From Colletes latitarsis (Eukaryota > Arthropoda > Insecta > Hymenoptera > Colletidae): 64,000 bases of DNA. Below, in pieces: positions 22,366 through 35,053 of the stretch (position 1 is its first letter; every line of letters begins with the position of its first letter). The notes under the pieces were generated by a model. That model saw only the letters and a program-made list of their open reading frames with translations, was not told where the DNA came from and ran no database searches. The DNA lies in the NCBI RefSeq assembly GCF_051014445.1, contig NC_135141.1, positions 5,208,001 to 5,272,000 on the forward strand, written 5' to 3'. The position numbers and the translations under genes are program-made.

Positions 22366-25300
22366 GTATTACTGCTTAGTAAGGAAGCAGTATGCTAGTA
22401 AGAAGCAAGTAAGCTAGTAAGCAAGCAGCAGGCTAGTAAGAAAGCACTTAGCTAGAAAGAATGCAATAAGCTGGTAAGAAAGCAGGTAGCTAGTAGGAAG
22501 TAGTAAGCTTGTAAGCAAACCGAAAGCTAGTAAGCAAGCAGTGAGCTAGTAACCGAGGAGGAAGCTAGCAAGGAAGCTGTATGCTAAAATGCAAGTCGTG
22601 AGATTGAAAACAAGCAGCAAGGAAGTAAGCGTGCAGTAGGCTAGAAAGCACGCAGCAGGCTAGTAAGGATGGAGTTAGCTTTAGAGCATGCAGTAAACAG
22701 GACATCAAGCAGTATGCTAGTAAGCAACCAGTAAGCTAGTAAGAAAGCAGTAGGCTAGTAAGCAAGCAGCAAAGCTAGTAAGCAGGCAGGCGGCTAGTAA
22801 GCATGCATTAAGCGGTAAACATAGCTGTAAGCTATTAAGCACCCAGTAAGCTAGAAAGCAAGCAGTGGTCTAGTAAGCGAGCAGCAAGATAGTAAGGAAT
22901 CATTATGCTAGTATGCAAGCAGCCGACTGGTAAGAAGCAATAATGCTAGTAACCAAGCAGCAGGCTAGTAAGAAAGGGATTAGCTGGCAAGAAATCAGTA
23001 CGCAAGTAAGCCAGCAGTAAGCTCGACAGCACGCAGCAAACTAGCAAGCAAGCAGGAAGCATGTAAGCAAGCAAATGGCTAATAAGAAAACAGTATTTTA
23101 AGAAGAAAGCACGATTGTAGGAAGAATGCAGTTAGGTAGTAAGCAAGTAGTAAGCTAGTAAGCAAGCAGTAAGTCAGTAACAAAGCAGTATGCTAGTAGG
23201 CAAGCAGCAGACTTGTGAGGAAGCAGTTAGATAGTAAGGAAGCAATAGGTTAGTGAGCAAGCAGCAAGCTAGAAAGCAAGCAATAAGCTACTAAGTATGC
23301 AGTGAGCTATTAAGCGAGGAGAAAGCTAGTATGAATGCAGTATGCTAGCAGGCAAGCAGTATGACAGTAAGCAACCAGTAAGTTAGTAAGCAAGCAGCAG
23401 GATAGTCAGAATGCAGATAGCTAGTACGAAAGCAGTAAACCAGTAAGCAACACATTAGCTGGTAAGCAAGCAGTAAGCTAGTATGTAAGCAGTGAGCTAG
23501 TAAGCGAGTAGGTCGCCAGTACGGAAGCAGTACGCTAGTAAGCGAGCAGGGATCTAGTAAGGAAGCAGTAAGCTAGCAAGCAAGCAGTAAGCTAGTAAGT
23601 AACTGGCATACTAGCAAGCAAGTAGTAAGCTAGTAAGCAACAAGTAAGCTAGTAAGCAAGCAGCGGGCCTGTTAGCAAGCAGCAGGCTAGTTCGAACGCT
23701 GGTAGCTAGTATGAAAGCAGTAAGTTAGTAACAAAGAAGCAAGCTAGTAAGCAAGCATTATGCTGGAAAGCAAGCAGCAGGCTAGGAAGGAGGCAGCTAA
23801 CTATTGAGCAAGCAGTAAACGAGTAAGAAAGCAGTAAGCTAGTAAGCAAGAAGTGAGCTAGTAAGCGAGCAGGGAGCTAGTGACAAAACAGTAATATAGT
23901 AAGCAAGCAGTATGCTCCTAGGAAAGCAGTTGGTTAGTAAACAAGTAGTTAGCTTGTACGCAAGCATTAAGCTAGTAAGCAAGGAGTGAGATGTAAGCAG
24001 GCAGTAAGCTAGGAAGCGAGCAGTGAGCTAGTAAGCAAGCAGTAAGCTAGAAAGCAAGCAGGAAGCTAGTATCGAAGCACTAAGCTAGAAAGCAAGCCGG
24101 AGGCTAGTAACAAAGCAGTAAGCGAGTAAGCTAGCAGTAAGCTAGTAAGCAAACCGTAAGTTTGTAAGCCAGCAGAAAGCTAGCAAGGAATCACTATGCT
24201 AGTAACCAAGCAGTAAGCTAGCGAGCAACAAGTAACCTTGTAAGCAACCAGCAGGCTGGTAAGGAAGCAATTAGCTAGTAAGAAAGAAGTTAGCTAGTAA
24301 GCAAGCAGTTAGCTAGTGAGCATGGAGTGAGGTAATAAGCTAGCAGGAAGATAGAAAAGAAGCAGTATGCTAGAAAGCAAGTAGAGAGCTAGCAAGGAAG
24401 CAGAAAGCTAGTATGCGAGCAGTGAGCTAGTAAGCGTGGAGGAAGGAAGTAAGCAAGCAGTAAGCTAGTAAGCTAGCAGCAGGCTAGAAAGAAAGCAGTT
24501 AGCTATAGAGCAGGCAGCAAACTAATATGCAGGCAGTAACCTTGTAAGTAAGAAGTGGGCTAGTAAGCGTGCAGGGAGCTAGTAAGCAAGCAATACGTTA
24601 GTAAGCAAGCAGTAAGCTAGTATGCAAGCAGTGTGCTAGTAAGCGAGGAGGAAGCTACTAGGCAAGCAGCAACTGGGTAAGTTAGCAGGAATCTAGTAAG
24701 CAAGCAATTCGCTTGTAAGCAAGCAGTAAGCTAGTATGCAAGCAGTGAGCTAGTAAGAAAGCAGTTAGCTATTGAGCTGGCAGCAAATTAGTAAGCAAGC
24801 AGTAATCTTGTATGTAAGCAGTGCGCTAATAACTAAGCAGGGAGATAGTAAGGAAACAGTATGCTAGTAAGCAAGCAGTAAGCTAGTAAGAAAGCAGTAG
24901 GCTAGTAATCAAGCATTAAGCTAGAATGCAAGCAGCAAGCTAGAAAGCAAGCTGTAAGGTAGAACCCAAGCAGCAGGTAGTACGCGAGCATTAAGCGATT
25001 AAGGTAGCAGTAAGCTATTTTGCAGCCAGTATGCTAGTATGCTAGAAGTGAGCTAGTAAGCGAGGAGGAAGTCAGTAAGCAAGCAGTAAGGGAGTATGCT
25101 AGCACTAAGCTAGTAAGCAAGCAGTGAGTTGGTAAGAGAGTCGCATGCTAGTATGCAAGCAATAAGCTAGATATCAAGCAGCATGCTAGTAAGTAAGCTG
25201 TAAGCAAGAAAGCAAGGAGCTGGCTTGTAAGGAAGCTGTTAGCTAGTAAGCAAGCGGTAATCTAGTACGCAACAAGTAAGCGAGTGAGCAAGCAGTAAGC

Positions 25301-26897
25301 TAGTAAACAAGCAGTATGCCAGTAAGCAAGCAGTAAGCTAGTAACCAAGCAGTGAGCTAGTAAGAAAGCAGCATGCTAGTAAGCAAGCAGTGAGCTAGAA
25401 AGCAAGCAGCAAGCTAGTAAGCAAGCAGTAAGCCAGTAAGCGAGCAGGGAGCTAGTAAGGGAGCAGAATGCTAGTAAGCAAGATGTAAGCTAGTAAGCAA
25501 GCTGTAAGCTAGTAAGCCAGCAGTAAGCTAATAAGCAAGCAGTAATGTATAAAGTTGGCTGCAAGCTAGTAGGCAAGTAGTAAGCTAGTAAGCAACAAGT
25601 AAGCTAGTAAGCCAGCAGTATAGGTAGGTAACAGTTAGCTAGTGGGAAAGTTATAAGCTAGTAAGCAAACAGTAAGCTAGTAAGCATGCAGTGAGCTAGT
25701 AAGCGAGAATAAAGCCAGTAAGGAAGCAGCATGATAGTAAGCAGGCAGTATGCAAGTAAGGGAGCAGTTAACTAGTATGCTAGTAGTAAGATAGTAAGCA
25801 AGCAGTAAGCTAGTAAGCAAGCAGTGAGCTAGTAAGCGAAGAGGCAGCTATTAAGGAAGCAGTATGCTAGTATGCAAGCAGTAAGTTATTAAGGAACCGG
25901 TAATCTAGTATCAAAGCAGTTAGCTACTAAGAAAGCAGCAAGCTGGTAAGACACAAGTAAGCTAGTAAGTAAGCAGCAGGCTAGTCAGAAAGCAATTAGC
26001 TAGTAAGAGAGCGGTATGCTAGTAAGCAAGCAGTAAGCTAGTAAGCAAGCAGTGAGCTAGTAACAAAGCAGTAAGTTAGTAGCAAACCTGTAAGTCAGTA
26101 ACAAAGCAGTAAGCTGGTAAGAGCGCAGGAAGCTAGTAAGGATGCATTCGGCTAGTAAAAAAGCATTAAGTATGTATCGAAGCAGTAACATCTTAAGCAA
26201 GCAGTATGTTAGTAACGAAGCAGTGTGCCAGAAAGCAAGCAGCGGACAAGTAAGAGTGCTGTTAGCTAGTAAGGAAGCTGTAGGCTTGTAGCAAGCAGTA
26301 AGTTAGTAACAAAGCAGTTTGCTAGTAAGCAAGCAGCTGGCTAGTGAGAAAGCCGTTAGTTAGTACGGAAGCAGTAGGCTAGTAATCAAGCATTAATCTA
26401 GAATGCAAGCAGCAAGCTAGTAAGTAAGCAGTAAGGTAGAACGCAAGCAGCAGGTAGTACGCGAGCATTAAGCGATTAAGGTAGCAGTAAGATATTATGC
26501 AGCCAGTATGCTAGTAAGCTAGAAGTGAGCTAGTAAGCGTGGAGGAAGTCAGTAAGCAAGCAGTAAGGGAGTATGCTAGCACTAAGCTAGTAAGCAAGCA
26601 GTCAGCCAGTAAGCAGGCAGTAAGCTAGTAAACAAGCAGTATGCTAGTAAGCAAGCAGTAAGCTTGTAGGCAAGCTGTAAGCTAGTAAGCAAGCAGTAAG
26701 TAAGTAAGCTATCAGCAGGCTAGTAAGAAAGCAGTTATCAATTGTGCAAGCAGCAAACTTGTAAGCAAGCAGTGGGCCGGTAAGCGAGGAGAAAGCTAGT
26801 AAGGAAGCAGTAAGCGACTAAGCTAGCTGTACGCTTGTGAGCAAGCAGTAAGCTAGTAGGCAAGAAATGAGCTAGTAAGCGATCAGGAAGGTATTAG
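22366..26897 (+). repeat. 19-bp satellite, block 6
   Basis: The longest uninterrupted block, 4.5 kb, plus polarity. A segment of about 230 bp starting at 24,893 recurs at 26,370 (offset 1,477 bp) and shares rare variants such as GGTAGTACGCGAGCATTAAG, showing segmental duplication within the array. No other features seen. Confidence 0.95.
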
Positions 26898-28341
26898 TGT
26901 TATGGGGAGGAGGTTTGAAAATACCTCGCCTAACGGGGGTCCGGATCTCGAGGGAAGGAACTAATGGAAAATAAGCGGTACGATTATAATTTTATTTTCT
27001 AGTGGACTGTATATGTGAGCGTTCCCTTTAAGTCGGGAATCGCTCTGTTATTATTGTGTGATCGGGGTTCGTATTCAGCTTTCTCCGCAGTCTTATGTGG
27101 GCGGAGAGTTTTCTTCGGTCTCGGGTAATTCAGAGGCGGCCGGACTTAAAATCGTCCCGTTGTTCTAGTGAGATTTAATCTCGTTTCTTTCACGACTGCT
27201 GTTCTTGATTGTCGCAGGAGAGACTGAATAGAGGGGGTTTGTAAGGCTCCAACCGTCACCCGGTCCCCGGTTCCTTACCGTCTTCATATGTGCGTACGGA
27301 ACACAGTGTGGTGCTGTCTTTCAACGGCGTATTTGACGACTTACGTTGGGATTATCACACTACGGCGCTTTATGAGTCGCGTTCTACGCACAGTAACCGT
27401 ACAGGACTGGCGGTCAGTGAACAATCCTCTAGCAGGTCGCCGGAAGCTGGGCTTGAAATAACTCGTCCCACGCTCCGACTGGAAGACGGCAAGTCCACCC
27501 AGGGTATACACGCCACGAAGGCCCTTATAGATGGGAGCAAGACCGTTCGAAAATCAAGGGAGGATCGAGTCCTAATCTCGATGCCTCTCACACGACCGCT
27601 GTTTGCTGCAATACGAGGAAAATGTCAGGCTGACATGAACCGAAGTTCACTGCTGAAGGGAAATCTCGGTGATACCAACGAGATTCCGCAGTCTTTTAAC
27701 CGGGTCGTACTCACGACCGAATCGATTAACTAGCTGATTCGACAAACGGAGTTACACGTAGGTTACTGGTATGAATTTGCTTACGCAATCTAACCAATAA
27801 AGCTACGGCTATACGTCGCTTGTCCGATTAACGAAAGTTCGAATAACTCGAACTATTCAAATCTGCGATAGAATCAGCCGATGTGTCACAAGATGTTTCC
27901 TCAACGAAGGCTCGAATAACTCGAAGCGATTCGGAGATTTTGGGAATTCTGCGGAGCGTGATCGTTTACCGATGTGCACCCGGCAGGATCCTGAATAAGA
28001 GTGACATACGAGCACGAGCTGCCAAAAGTTACGCGTGAGAGGGGGGATCCTCCGACACGCGGCGCTGTCGCCGTGCCTTTCATCCGACATTTCCTAACGT
28101 ATAAACGTACCTTTTCTCTGTACTCGTACGTTGAACTGATTGTTCGAACTCGTACGTTACTTGTTCGATCGCGTGACTTTCTGAAAAAACCCGAAAAAAA
28201 TGGTTTTTCTAGTCTATATTGTGTCGCGTAACGGACGCCACGAACAAGAGTACTCTGGTCGGTTACGTACCTCGAAAACAACACTGTTTAACGAATTTTA
28301 TGCAATGTCCAAACACCTCGAATTAATGCGATACATAAGCA
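26898..28341. mobile_element. Unclassified interspersed element, copy A
   Basis: About 1.44 kb of unique sequence interrupts the satellite; ends are approximate. It begins TGTTATGGGGAGG and ends near GCGATACATAAGCA. No convincing protein: the 147-residue frame at 27290-27733 has no recognised motif. Four colinear short blocks match the insertion at 42388-44252 (taacgggg...tcc..tcgaggga, tagtggactgta, gtaaggctccaa, cgaattaa.gcgata). The TG start, size and lack of coding suggest a solo LTR, but I could not find a target duplication, so this stays unproven. Confidence 0.6.
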
Positions 28342-30349
28342 CAAGCAGTAAGCTAGTAAGCGAGCAGGGAGCTAGTAAGGAAGCATTATGCTAGTAAGCA
28401 AGCAGTAAGCTGGCATGAAAGCAATTAGCTTGTAAGCAAGCAGTACGGAAGTAAGCCAGCAGTGAACTAGTAAGCTAGCAGGAAGCTAGTATGGTTGCAG
28501 TATGCTAGTAGGCAAACAGTAAGCTAGTAAGCGAGCATTAACATGGTAAGCAAGCAGTGAGCTAGTAAGCAAGCAGTAAGCTGGAATGAAGGCAATAATC
28601 TTATAAGCGAGCCGTTAGCTAGTATGCAAGTTGTGAGCTAGTAAGCAAGCAGCAAACTAGTAAGGAATCACTAAGTTAGATAGCAAGCAGTAAGCTAGTA
28701 AGCAAGCAGTAAGCTTGTAAGCTAGCAGTAAGTTGGTAAGCAAGCAGTGAGCAAGTAAGCATGCAGTAAGCTAGAAAGCAAGCAGCAGGCTATTAAGAAA
28801 GCAATTAGCTATGGAGCAGGCTGTAAGCTAGGAAGCTAGCAGTGAAACAGTATGCGTGCAGGTAGCTAGCAAGGAAGCAGTATGCTAGTAATCAAGCAGC
28901 AATCTAGACAGCAGGCAGTGAGCTAGTAAACAAGCAGGAATCTAGTAAGGAAGCAGTATGCTAGTAAGCAAGCTGCAAGTTAGTAAGTAACCAGTAAGCT
29001 AGTAATCAAGCAGTAAGCAGGCATGAAAGGAATTAGCTCGTAAGCGAGCAGTAAGTTTGTATGCAAGCAGTGACCTAGTAAGCGAGCAGGGAGCTAGTAA
29101 GGAAGTAGTATGCTAGAAAGCAAGCAGCAGGCTAGTAAGCAAGCAGTCAGCCTGAACGCATGTGGTAAGCTGGTAAGCAAGCAGTGAGCTAGTGAGCAAC
29201 AAGTAAGCTTGTAAGCGAGCAGTAAGCAGGTAGGAAAGCAGGTAGGAAGCATGCAGTAAGATTGTAAGCAAGCAGTAAGCTACTATTCAAGCAGTGAGCT
29301 AGTAAGCTAGCAGCAGGCTTGTAGGAAAGCAGTTAGCTATTCAGCAGGCAGCAAACTAGTAAGCGAGCAGTAATCTTGAAAGCAAGCAGTGGTCCAGTAA
29401 GCGTGCAGGGAGCTAGTAAGGAAGCAGTATGCTAGTAAGCAAGCAGGAGGCTAATAAGAAAGCTGTAAGCTAGAAAGCAAGCAGTCAGTTAGTAACAAAG
29501 CAGTTTGCTAGGAAGGAAGCAGCTGGCTAGTAAGAAAGCAGTAGGTTTGTAAGGTAGCAGTAGGCTAGTATGCAAGCAGTAAGTCAGTAAGCAAGCTGTG
29601 AGCGAGTAAGCGTGCAAGAAGCTAGTAGGGAAGCTGTAAACTGGTAATAAAGAAGGTAGCTAGTATCGATGTAGTAAGCCAGTTAGCAAGCAGAAGGCTA
29701 GTAAGCAAGCAGCAAGTTAGTAAGCAAGCAGTGAGCTAGTTAGCGAGCAGGAAGCTAGTAAGGAAGCAGTATGCTAGTAAGCAAGCAGTAAGCTGATAAG
29801 AAACATATAAGCTAGTAAGTAAGCAGTAGGCTGGCAAGAAAGGAGGTAGCTAGTAACGATGTAGTAAGCTAGTTAACAAGCAGTAAGCTAGTAAGCAAGC
29901 AGCAAGTTAGTAAGCAAGTAGTGATCCAGTAAGCGAGAAGGATGCTAGTAAGGAAGCAGTTGGCTAGTAAGCAAACAGGGAGCTAGTAAGGAAGCAGTGT
30001 GCTAAAAACCAAGCAGTCAGCTAGAAGCAAGCAGCATGCTAGCAAGCAAGCATTATGCTGGAAAGCAAGCAGCAGACTAGCAAGAAAGCAATTAGCTAGT
30101 AAGAAAGCAGTATGCTAGAAAGTAATTAGTAAGCTACAAAGCAGGCTGTAAGCTAGTAGGCAAGCAGCAAGCTAGTAAGCAAGCAGTAAGCGAGTAAGCT
30201 AACAGTGAGCAAGTAAGCGAGCATTAACCCAGTAAGCAACCAGTAAGCCACATCGCCAGCAGCGGGTTAGTAAGCAAGCAGTATGCGAGTAAGCTAGCAG
30301 TAAGCTATTAAGCGAGCAGGGTGCTAGTAAGAAAGCAGTATGCTAGTAT
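28342..30349 (+). repeat. 19-bp satellite, block 7
   Basis: Plus-polarity 19-bp units between unclassified element A and the copia element. A local duplication of about 100 bp is visible (near 29,648 and 29,842). Confidence 0.95.
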
Positions 30350-30640
30350 TGAGGATCTATCTTTGTGATATATTTCCCCAATCGCTTTCCGCAGAAAGAA
30401 GAAGGAATAATTTGTTGAAACGGTATAATGTGTAAGACACGGAGCCGACGAAATATGTGGAAGACTTTTCTCCGCGGTCTGGGTTGTCGCACGACTAACT
30501 TCAAACCGGGAAAAATCCCGGCTATATATGCGTCGCCAAATGTTCGGCAGACCTATTGGTTTTATGACATGGCCTGGGCCGACGTCGAACAGAGAAAAAT
30601 CGCGAAGATTCGGAAACACAAAATATATCTATTCTCAACA
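30350..30640 (-). repeat. Copia 3' LTR
   Basis: Minus-strand LTR starting TGTTGAGAATAGATATA and ending GATAGATCCTCA. A purine tract AAGTGGGAG lies just upstream of it on the minus strand (30641-30649). Its partner is at 49155-49445. It abuts satellite at 30349. Confidence 0.93.
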
Positions 30641-30647
30641 CTCCCAC

Positions 30648-32050
30648 TTATTTTGAATGTCCGCTTATATTTAATTTTTCTCTCGGATAGCAAAACGGCT
30701 GCTTTTGCAAAGGCTTAGCAAAGCTATCAGCCAATTGTTCTTTCGTTTGAACATATTTAATTTCTACTTCTCCGCGATTAACGACATCACGAGTAAAATG
30801 GTACTTTATACCGATGTGTTTCGAGCGCTTATGGTTTTCGGAACTATTAGCAATTTTTATGGCAGCTTGGTTATCGACAAAAGCAGGGACGATATAGCAC
30901 ACAACATCCAATTCATTCAACATACGATGTAACCAAACCGCTTCTTTCACATCGTGAGCTAACGTGATATATTCCGACTCAGCGGTCGAAATGACAACGA
31001 CCTTTTGCAATTGACTGGACCACGAAATTGGTCCACTATTAAAAATATAGACAAATCCACTCCTAGATCTTCGAGTCTCTGAGCATCCGGCATAATGAGC
31101 ATCCGCGAATCCCGAAATATCAAGCGAACTTCCACTATTTCCATAAACTATTCCGTGATCACGTGTTCCATTTAAATAACGCATTATTTTCTTTACCGAT
31201 TGTCAATGAGTGTCGTCGTAAGAACTCAAGAATTGACTTGCGTAATTGACCGCAAATTCGATATCCGGGCGACAAACTCGTGCAGCGAATAATAAAGAGC
31301 CTATTGCCTCACGAAACGGTATTTTACTGTCAGTCGCAGGTGTTGGTTTTTGCATGGGCATACCTGGTTCCGCATGTACACTTGACGAATTTGCTTCATG
31401 CATATTAAAGGTCTTTAATATTTTCTTAATATAGCCCGGTTGAGAAATTTTTAAGAGTCGTCGTTCACGTTCGTGTTTAATCTCGAAACCGAGAAATTCA
31501 TCGGCCCGATCTACCGAGATTTTAAGATTACCTTCTAAATAATCTAAGACACTCTTAATTGCATTCTCGCTTTTGCTCATAATCAAATCATCATCCACAT
31601 ACAGGGCTAAATACACTTTTAAACTTTCCACTACACCGACAAGCACGCACTTATCACTTGCGATATTCACGAGATTAAATTCGTTCAGAAACCTCGTGAA
31701 CTTCTCGTTCCAGCATTTGGGTGACTGCTTCAATCTATACAAGCTGCGATGTAGCGGGAAGACTGCATCCGGTTGGCTCTAAATTGTGTATTCTGGAGGC
31801 TGTTCCAAATAAATTTCTTCTTGAAGATCGCCATATTGAAAAGCTGTTTTCACATCAAACTTCATTATTTCATAATCTTCTTCCGCAGCTATTGCAACAA
31901 GAGTTCTAATGGACTCGCAGTGAACGACAGGTGCGAATGTGTCAAAAAAATCGATTCCTTCTTGTTGTCGGAATCCTTTCGCTACGAGTCTCGCCTTGTA
32001 TCTCTTCAGATTTCCAGCTGCATCATTTTTGATTGAGAAAACCCATTTGC
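30648..32050 (-). pseudogene. Copia pol, reverse transcriptase and RNase H half
   Basis: Minus strand from 32050: KWVFSIKNDAAGN, YKARLVAKGFRQQEGIDF, FAPVVHCESIRTL, DVKTAFQYGDLQEEIYLEQP, MYRLKQSPKCWNEKF, then the catalytic box YVDD encoded at 31590-31601. RNase H follows with GFADAHYAGC, SGFVYIFNSGPISW, STAESEYITLA and KYHFTRDVV. The C-terminus ends at 30648 beside the LTR. Stops at about 31779 and 31203 interrupt a frame that is otherwise continuous with the 5' half. It would have copied the element RNA inside virus-like particles. Confidence 0.9.
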
Positions 32051-32212
32051 GGAGTCTCGCTTGAGCCGTCACAGCGTTAGGACGTACTTGTTTACGCTCG
32101 TGCCAGCGAGTTTACCATTCGATTCTATTATATAGTGAACCTATTACGGCAAAATAAGTTTCAGTGCTTTCTGTGTTCGGAAGTACTTTTCGTGGAAGGA
32201 GTATCAGCATAA

Positions 32213-33568
32213 ATGAGTGCCTCCAATATTGGAGGTGCCCATTCTCAACGTTTTGTAAACTACACTGAAGTAAAACCAACAATGTCTACAACAATGTCTA
32301 CATCAAAAGTATCGTATGCTCAAGTTACCCAAAATGTTTTTGTTCCGAAAAAGGATCATGCCATTGTAGTCGATGCAATAGAAGGAATCACGATCAAAAA
32401 ATACACCATATCCATTGGAAAATTAGTCGGTCCAACTAATATACGATTCAGATCCAGAATTTCTCACGGGAGAGTATGTCTATATTTGAGCAGTCAAACT
32501 ATCGTTGACACTCTCCTCAGTACCCACAAAAATGTAAACATTAGCGGTCACATTTTTGAAATACGTCCGCTTGTATCTCCTGCTAAACGTATATTATTGT
32601 ATAATGTATGCCCAACAATACCGAACAATATCATCGAAAATAAATTAATTGAACTGAATATATTTAGAAAATCTCAAATATCGTATATTCGAGCAGGAAT
32701 GACTGAACCTGGATACAGTCATATTCTGAGTTTCAGAAGACAAGTGTATATTGAACCAGATGATATTAATAAACTACCAGATGCTATGCAAATAAACTAT
32801 GATAACACATTATACTGGATTTACATTTCAATTGTAAAATTGACGTGTTTCATTTGTAAAGCAGAAGGTTATCTCGCCAAGCATTGTAAAAATAGTGGCA
32901 CTGTCAATCAAGAATCTTCAGTTACCGTTCAGCAGGAAGATCATACTTCTTTCACTCCAATGGTCGACCTTGAGAAGGAATCCAGTAATGATATGACTAC
33001 TTACAGTCAAGTGATGGATGACATATCTGATAATAACAACTTTTCTCAAGAAATTCATCAGGATTAACAAGCATCAAACGAAGAAAACAATTCATTCAAA
33101 GTTCCTCTTGTACTCAGCATCAAACGTCCTCATTCAGACATCAGTTCGGTCTACAACTCCTCTAATTTAAGTGAAATTCCAACTACTACGGACATCGAAA
33201 TTAAAAAAACCATATGCAAAAACATAAAAAAAAAAAATAAGAAGTCTAAGACAGATAGCTTTTCAGATGAATTTAAAGAACAATTCGATTTTATAAAACC
33301 ACTCATTAAGAGTACGACACAAAACCGTCCTCTCAGTGTTGAGAATTTATCCAATTTTATTGTGGAAAGTTCGAACAACTCAGATATACAAGGACTTGCT
33401 TCTAAATTCACCAACGACACTCCAGCACTTATCGAAATGTTAAAAGAAACGCAAAAACGCATCAAAAAGAAAAAATGTAAGGTTCTGACTTCCAGTATTA
33501 TTAAAAAGTTACTATCAAATAAGAAAGACACTTCTAGTGAGGATTTTAGCTCTACAGAAGACCAATGA
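32213..33568 (+). pseudogene. I-type ORF1 (Gag-like RNA-binding protein)
   Basis: The frame 32213-33067 encodes VSYAQVTQNVFV, a central domain (TIKKYTISIGKLVGP) and one zinc knuckle CFICKAEGYLAKHC, whose expected His is Tyr here. A TAA at 33065-33067 and an indel in the A-rich run near 33,227 break it. Related frames continue to EDQ and a TGA at 33566-33568. The ORF2 ATG overlaps that stop as ATGA. In I elements ORF1 protein binds the RNA in the ribonucleoprotein particle. Confidence 0.85.
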
Positions 33569-34646
33569 ATAATTCAAATTTGTTATTTCAATCGCAATCT
33601 CCCACCTATTCTACTCAACGTAGTCGCAGCTCCTCAAATTTACGTCTGTTCTTCTGGAATGCAAGAAGCATCATACAACGGAAAGAAGAAGTTGAAGTTT
33701 TGTTAAAAAATTTAGACATATTTGTGTGTGTGGAATCGTGGTTGACTCCCGAAAAGGACTTAAAGTTTCCAAGCTTTAATGCATATAGACGTGATAGATT
33801 ACATTCTCGCGGAGGCGGCATAATTTTTCTTATACGTAAGTCCATTGCGTTTTCAGAGATATATCATTCAATTTCAGTTCATGACTCCATCGAATTGGTG
33901 GCGTAAATTTAACTAATATTAATCCCCCTTTAAAGATCATATCTTGTTATAGAACTCCAGGTTCTGTTCTTTCCCAATCTCAATGGGATCAACTAGTTAG
34001 TAATATTGGAAGAAATGACAATTGTATTTTCATGGGGGACTTTAACTCCCATTATAGGATATGGAATTGTTCCATTACTGACCAGAATTGTGAAAGGCTT
34101 TTGCAGGCTATTGATAATAATGATTTATTTCTGCATAACCCAAATTCATTCACTCATATCGATCTTTATAGGAATAATAAGTCTAATATTGACCTCATCC
34201 TATCATCTATGAATATTGCAGATAAAATTAACATTAAGGTTTCTGATGAAACTCTAGGTTCTGACCATTATCCTATTTTTTTTGACATTTTGGTCGAAAA
34301 AAATTATTATTATAGAAAATCTTTTAAAATTGATTCTGTTCGCACAGATTGGGACGGTGCCCTATCATACCTAGATGTTCATTATGTTGATTTTTTTGAT
34401 CCTCTTTATGACACTTCAACTGGTAGTGAAAAATATAAATTTTTTATTAATGTACTAACGAATTCCATTAAGCACAACACTCCTGAAAGGAAAAGAGTAA
34501 ATCTTCGTAGACATAGAAATCCTGTCCCTTGGTGGGACTTGGAATGTGATAAGTTCAAAAGACTAAGAAGAGCTGCATATAAAAAATGGGAATATTCTCA
34601 TAACCTAACTGATTTAATTAACTATAAGAAAGTTGCAGCATAAACA
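33565..34646 (+). pseudogene. I-type ORF2, endonuclease segment
   Basis: Starts at the ATG overlapping the ORF1 stop. APE-type endonuclease motifs appear in order: LFFWNARSI (catalytic Asn), VCVESWLTPE (catalytic Glu), then after a frameshift near 33,903 IFMGDFNSHYRIWN (Asp/Asn) and LGSDHYPIF (terminal Asp-His). The endonuclease nicks target DNA to prime reverse transcription. The frame hits TAA in VAA* just before the BEL insertion at 34651 and resumes at 41224. Confidence 0.87.
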
Positions 34647-34650
34647 AAGA

Positions 34651-34939
34651 TGTTAGAGACCTAAGTTATCGGCCGCTAAGACCTATCGAAATAAAGACCG
34701 AAAGAGGTCTATCCATCGTTTCCCCCGTCAGAGGAGAGCTCTCCCTCTCCTCCTCTGCGCGGGGACCACGAGTTCAGTGCTATCTTAACTGGCATAGTGA
34801 GAGAGAGTGTTCTTCGCCGCGGAAATTAATATAAGAACTAACTGCACTAAACACTACTGTAATTAATTGCTTAGTCTAACATAAATACCTGTTATTCGTA
34901 CTGTGTTTTAATTTTAACCAAGACCTGCAAACTTCAACA
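34651..34939 (+). repeat. BEL/Pao 2, 5' LTR
   Basis: Begins TGTTAGAGACCTAAG and ends ACTTCAACA. Followed by TTGGTTCTTCGAGCCGGAT, the leader containing the CTTCGAGCCGGAT motif shared with BEL element 1. Nearly identical to 40934-41219. Confidence 0.95.
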
Positions 34940-35053
34940 TTGGTTCTTCGAGCCGGATATTTTCGCCACAAGAATCGAGATAAACACCTGTTGTAACCTT
35001 ATACATCTAACGAGTCGTTATACATATCTGTTGTGCCGCAAGGAAACCAAAAC

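Noticed and set aside
27290..27733. 147-residue frame in unclassified element A as a host gene
   Set aside because: No recognisable motif, overlapping opposite-strand frame, and location inside a repeated element.
2685..30349. Possible CRISPR array because of regular short repeats
   Set aside because: Units are head-to-tail without spacers, degenerate, and lie in a eukaryotic retroelement context. No cas genes.
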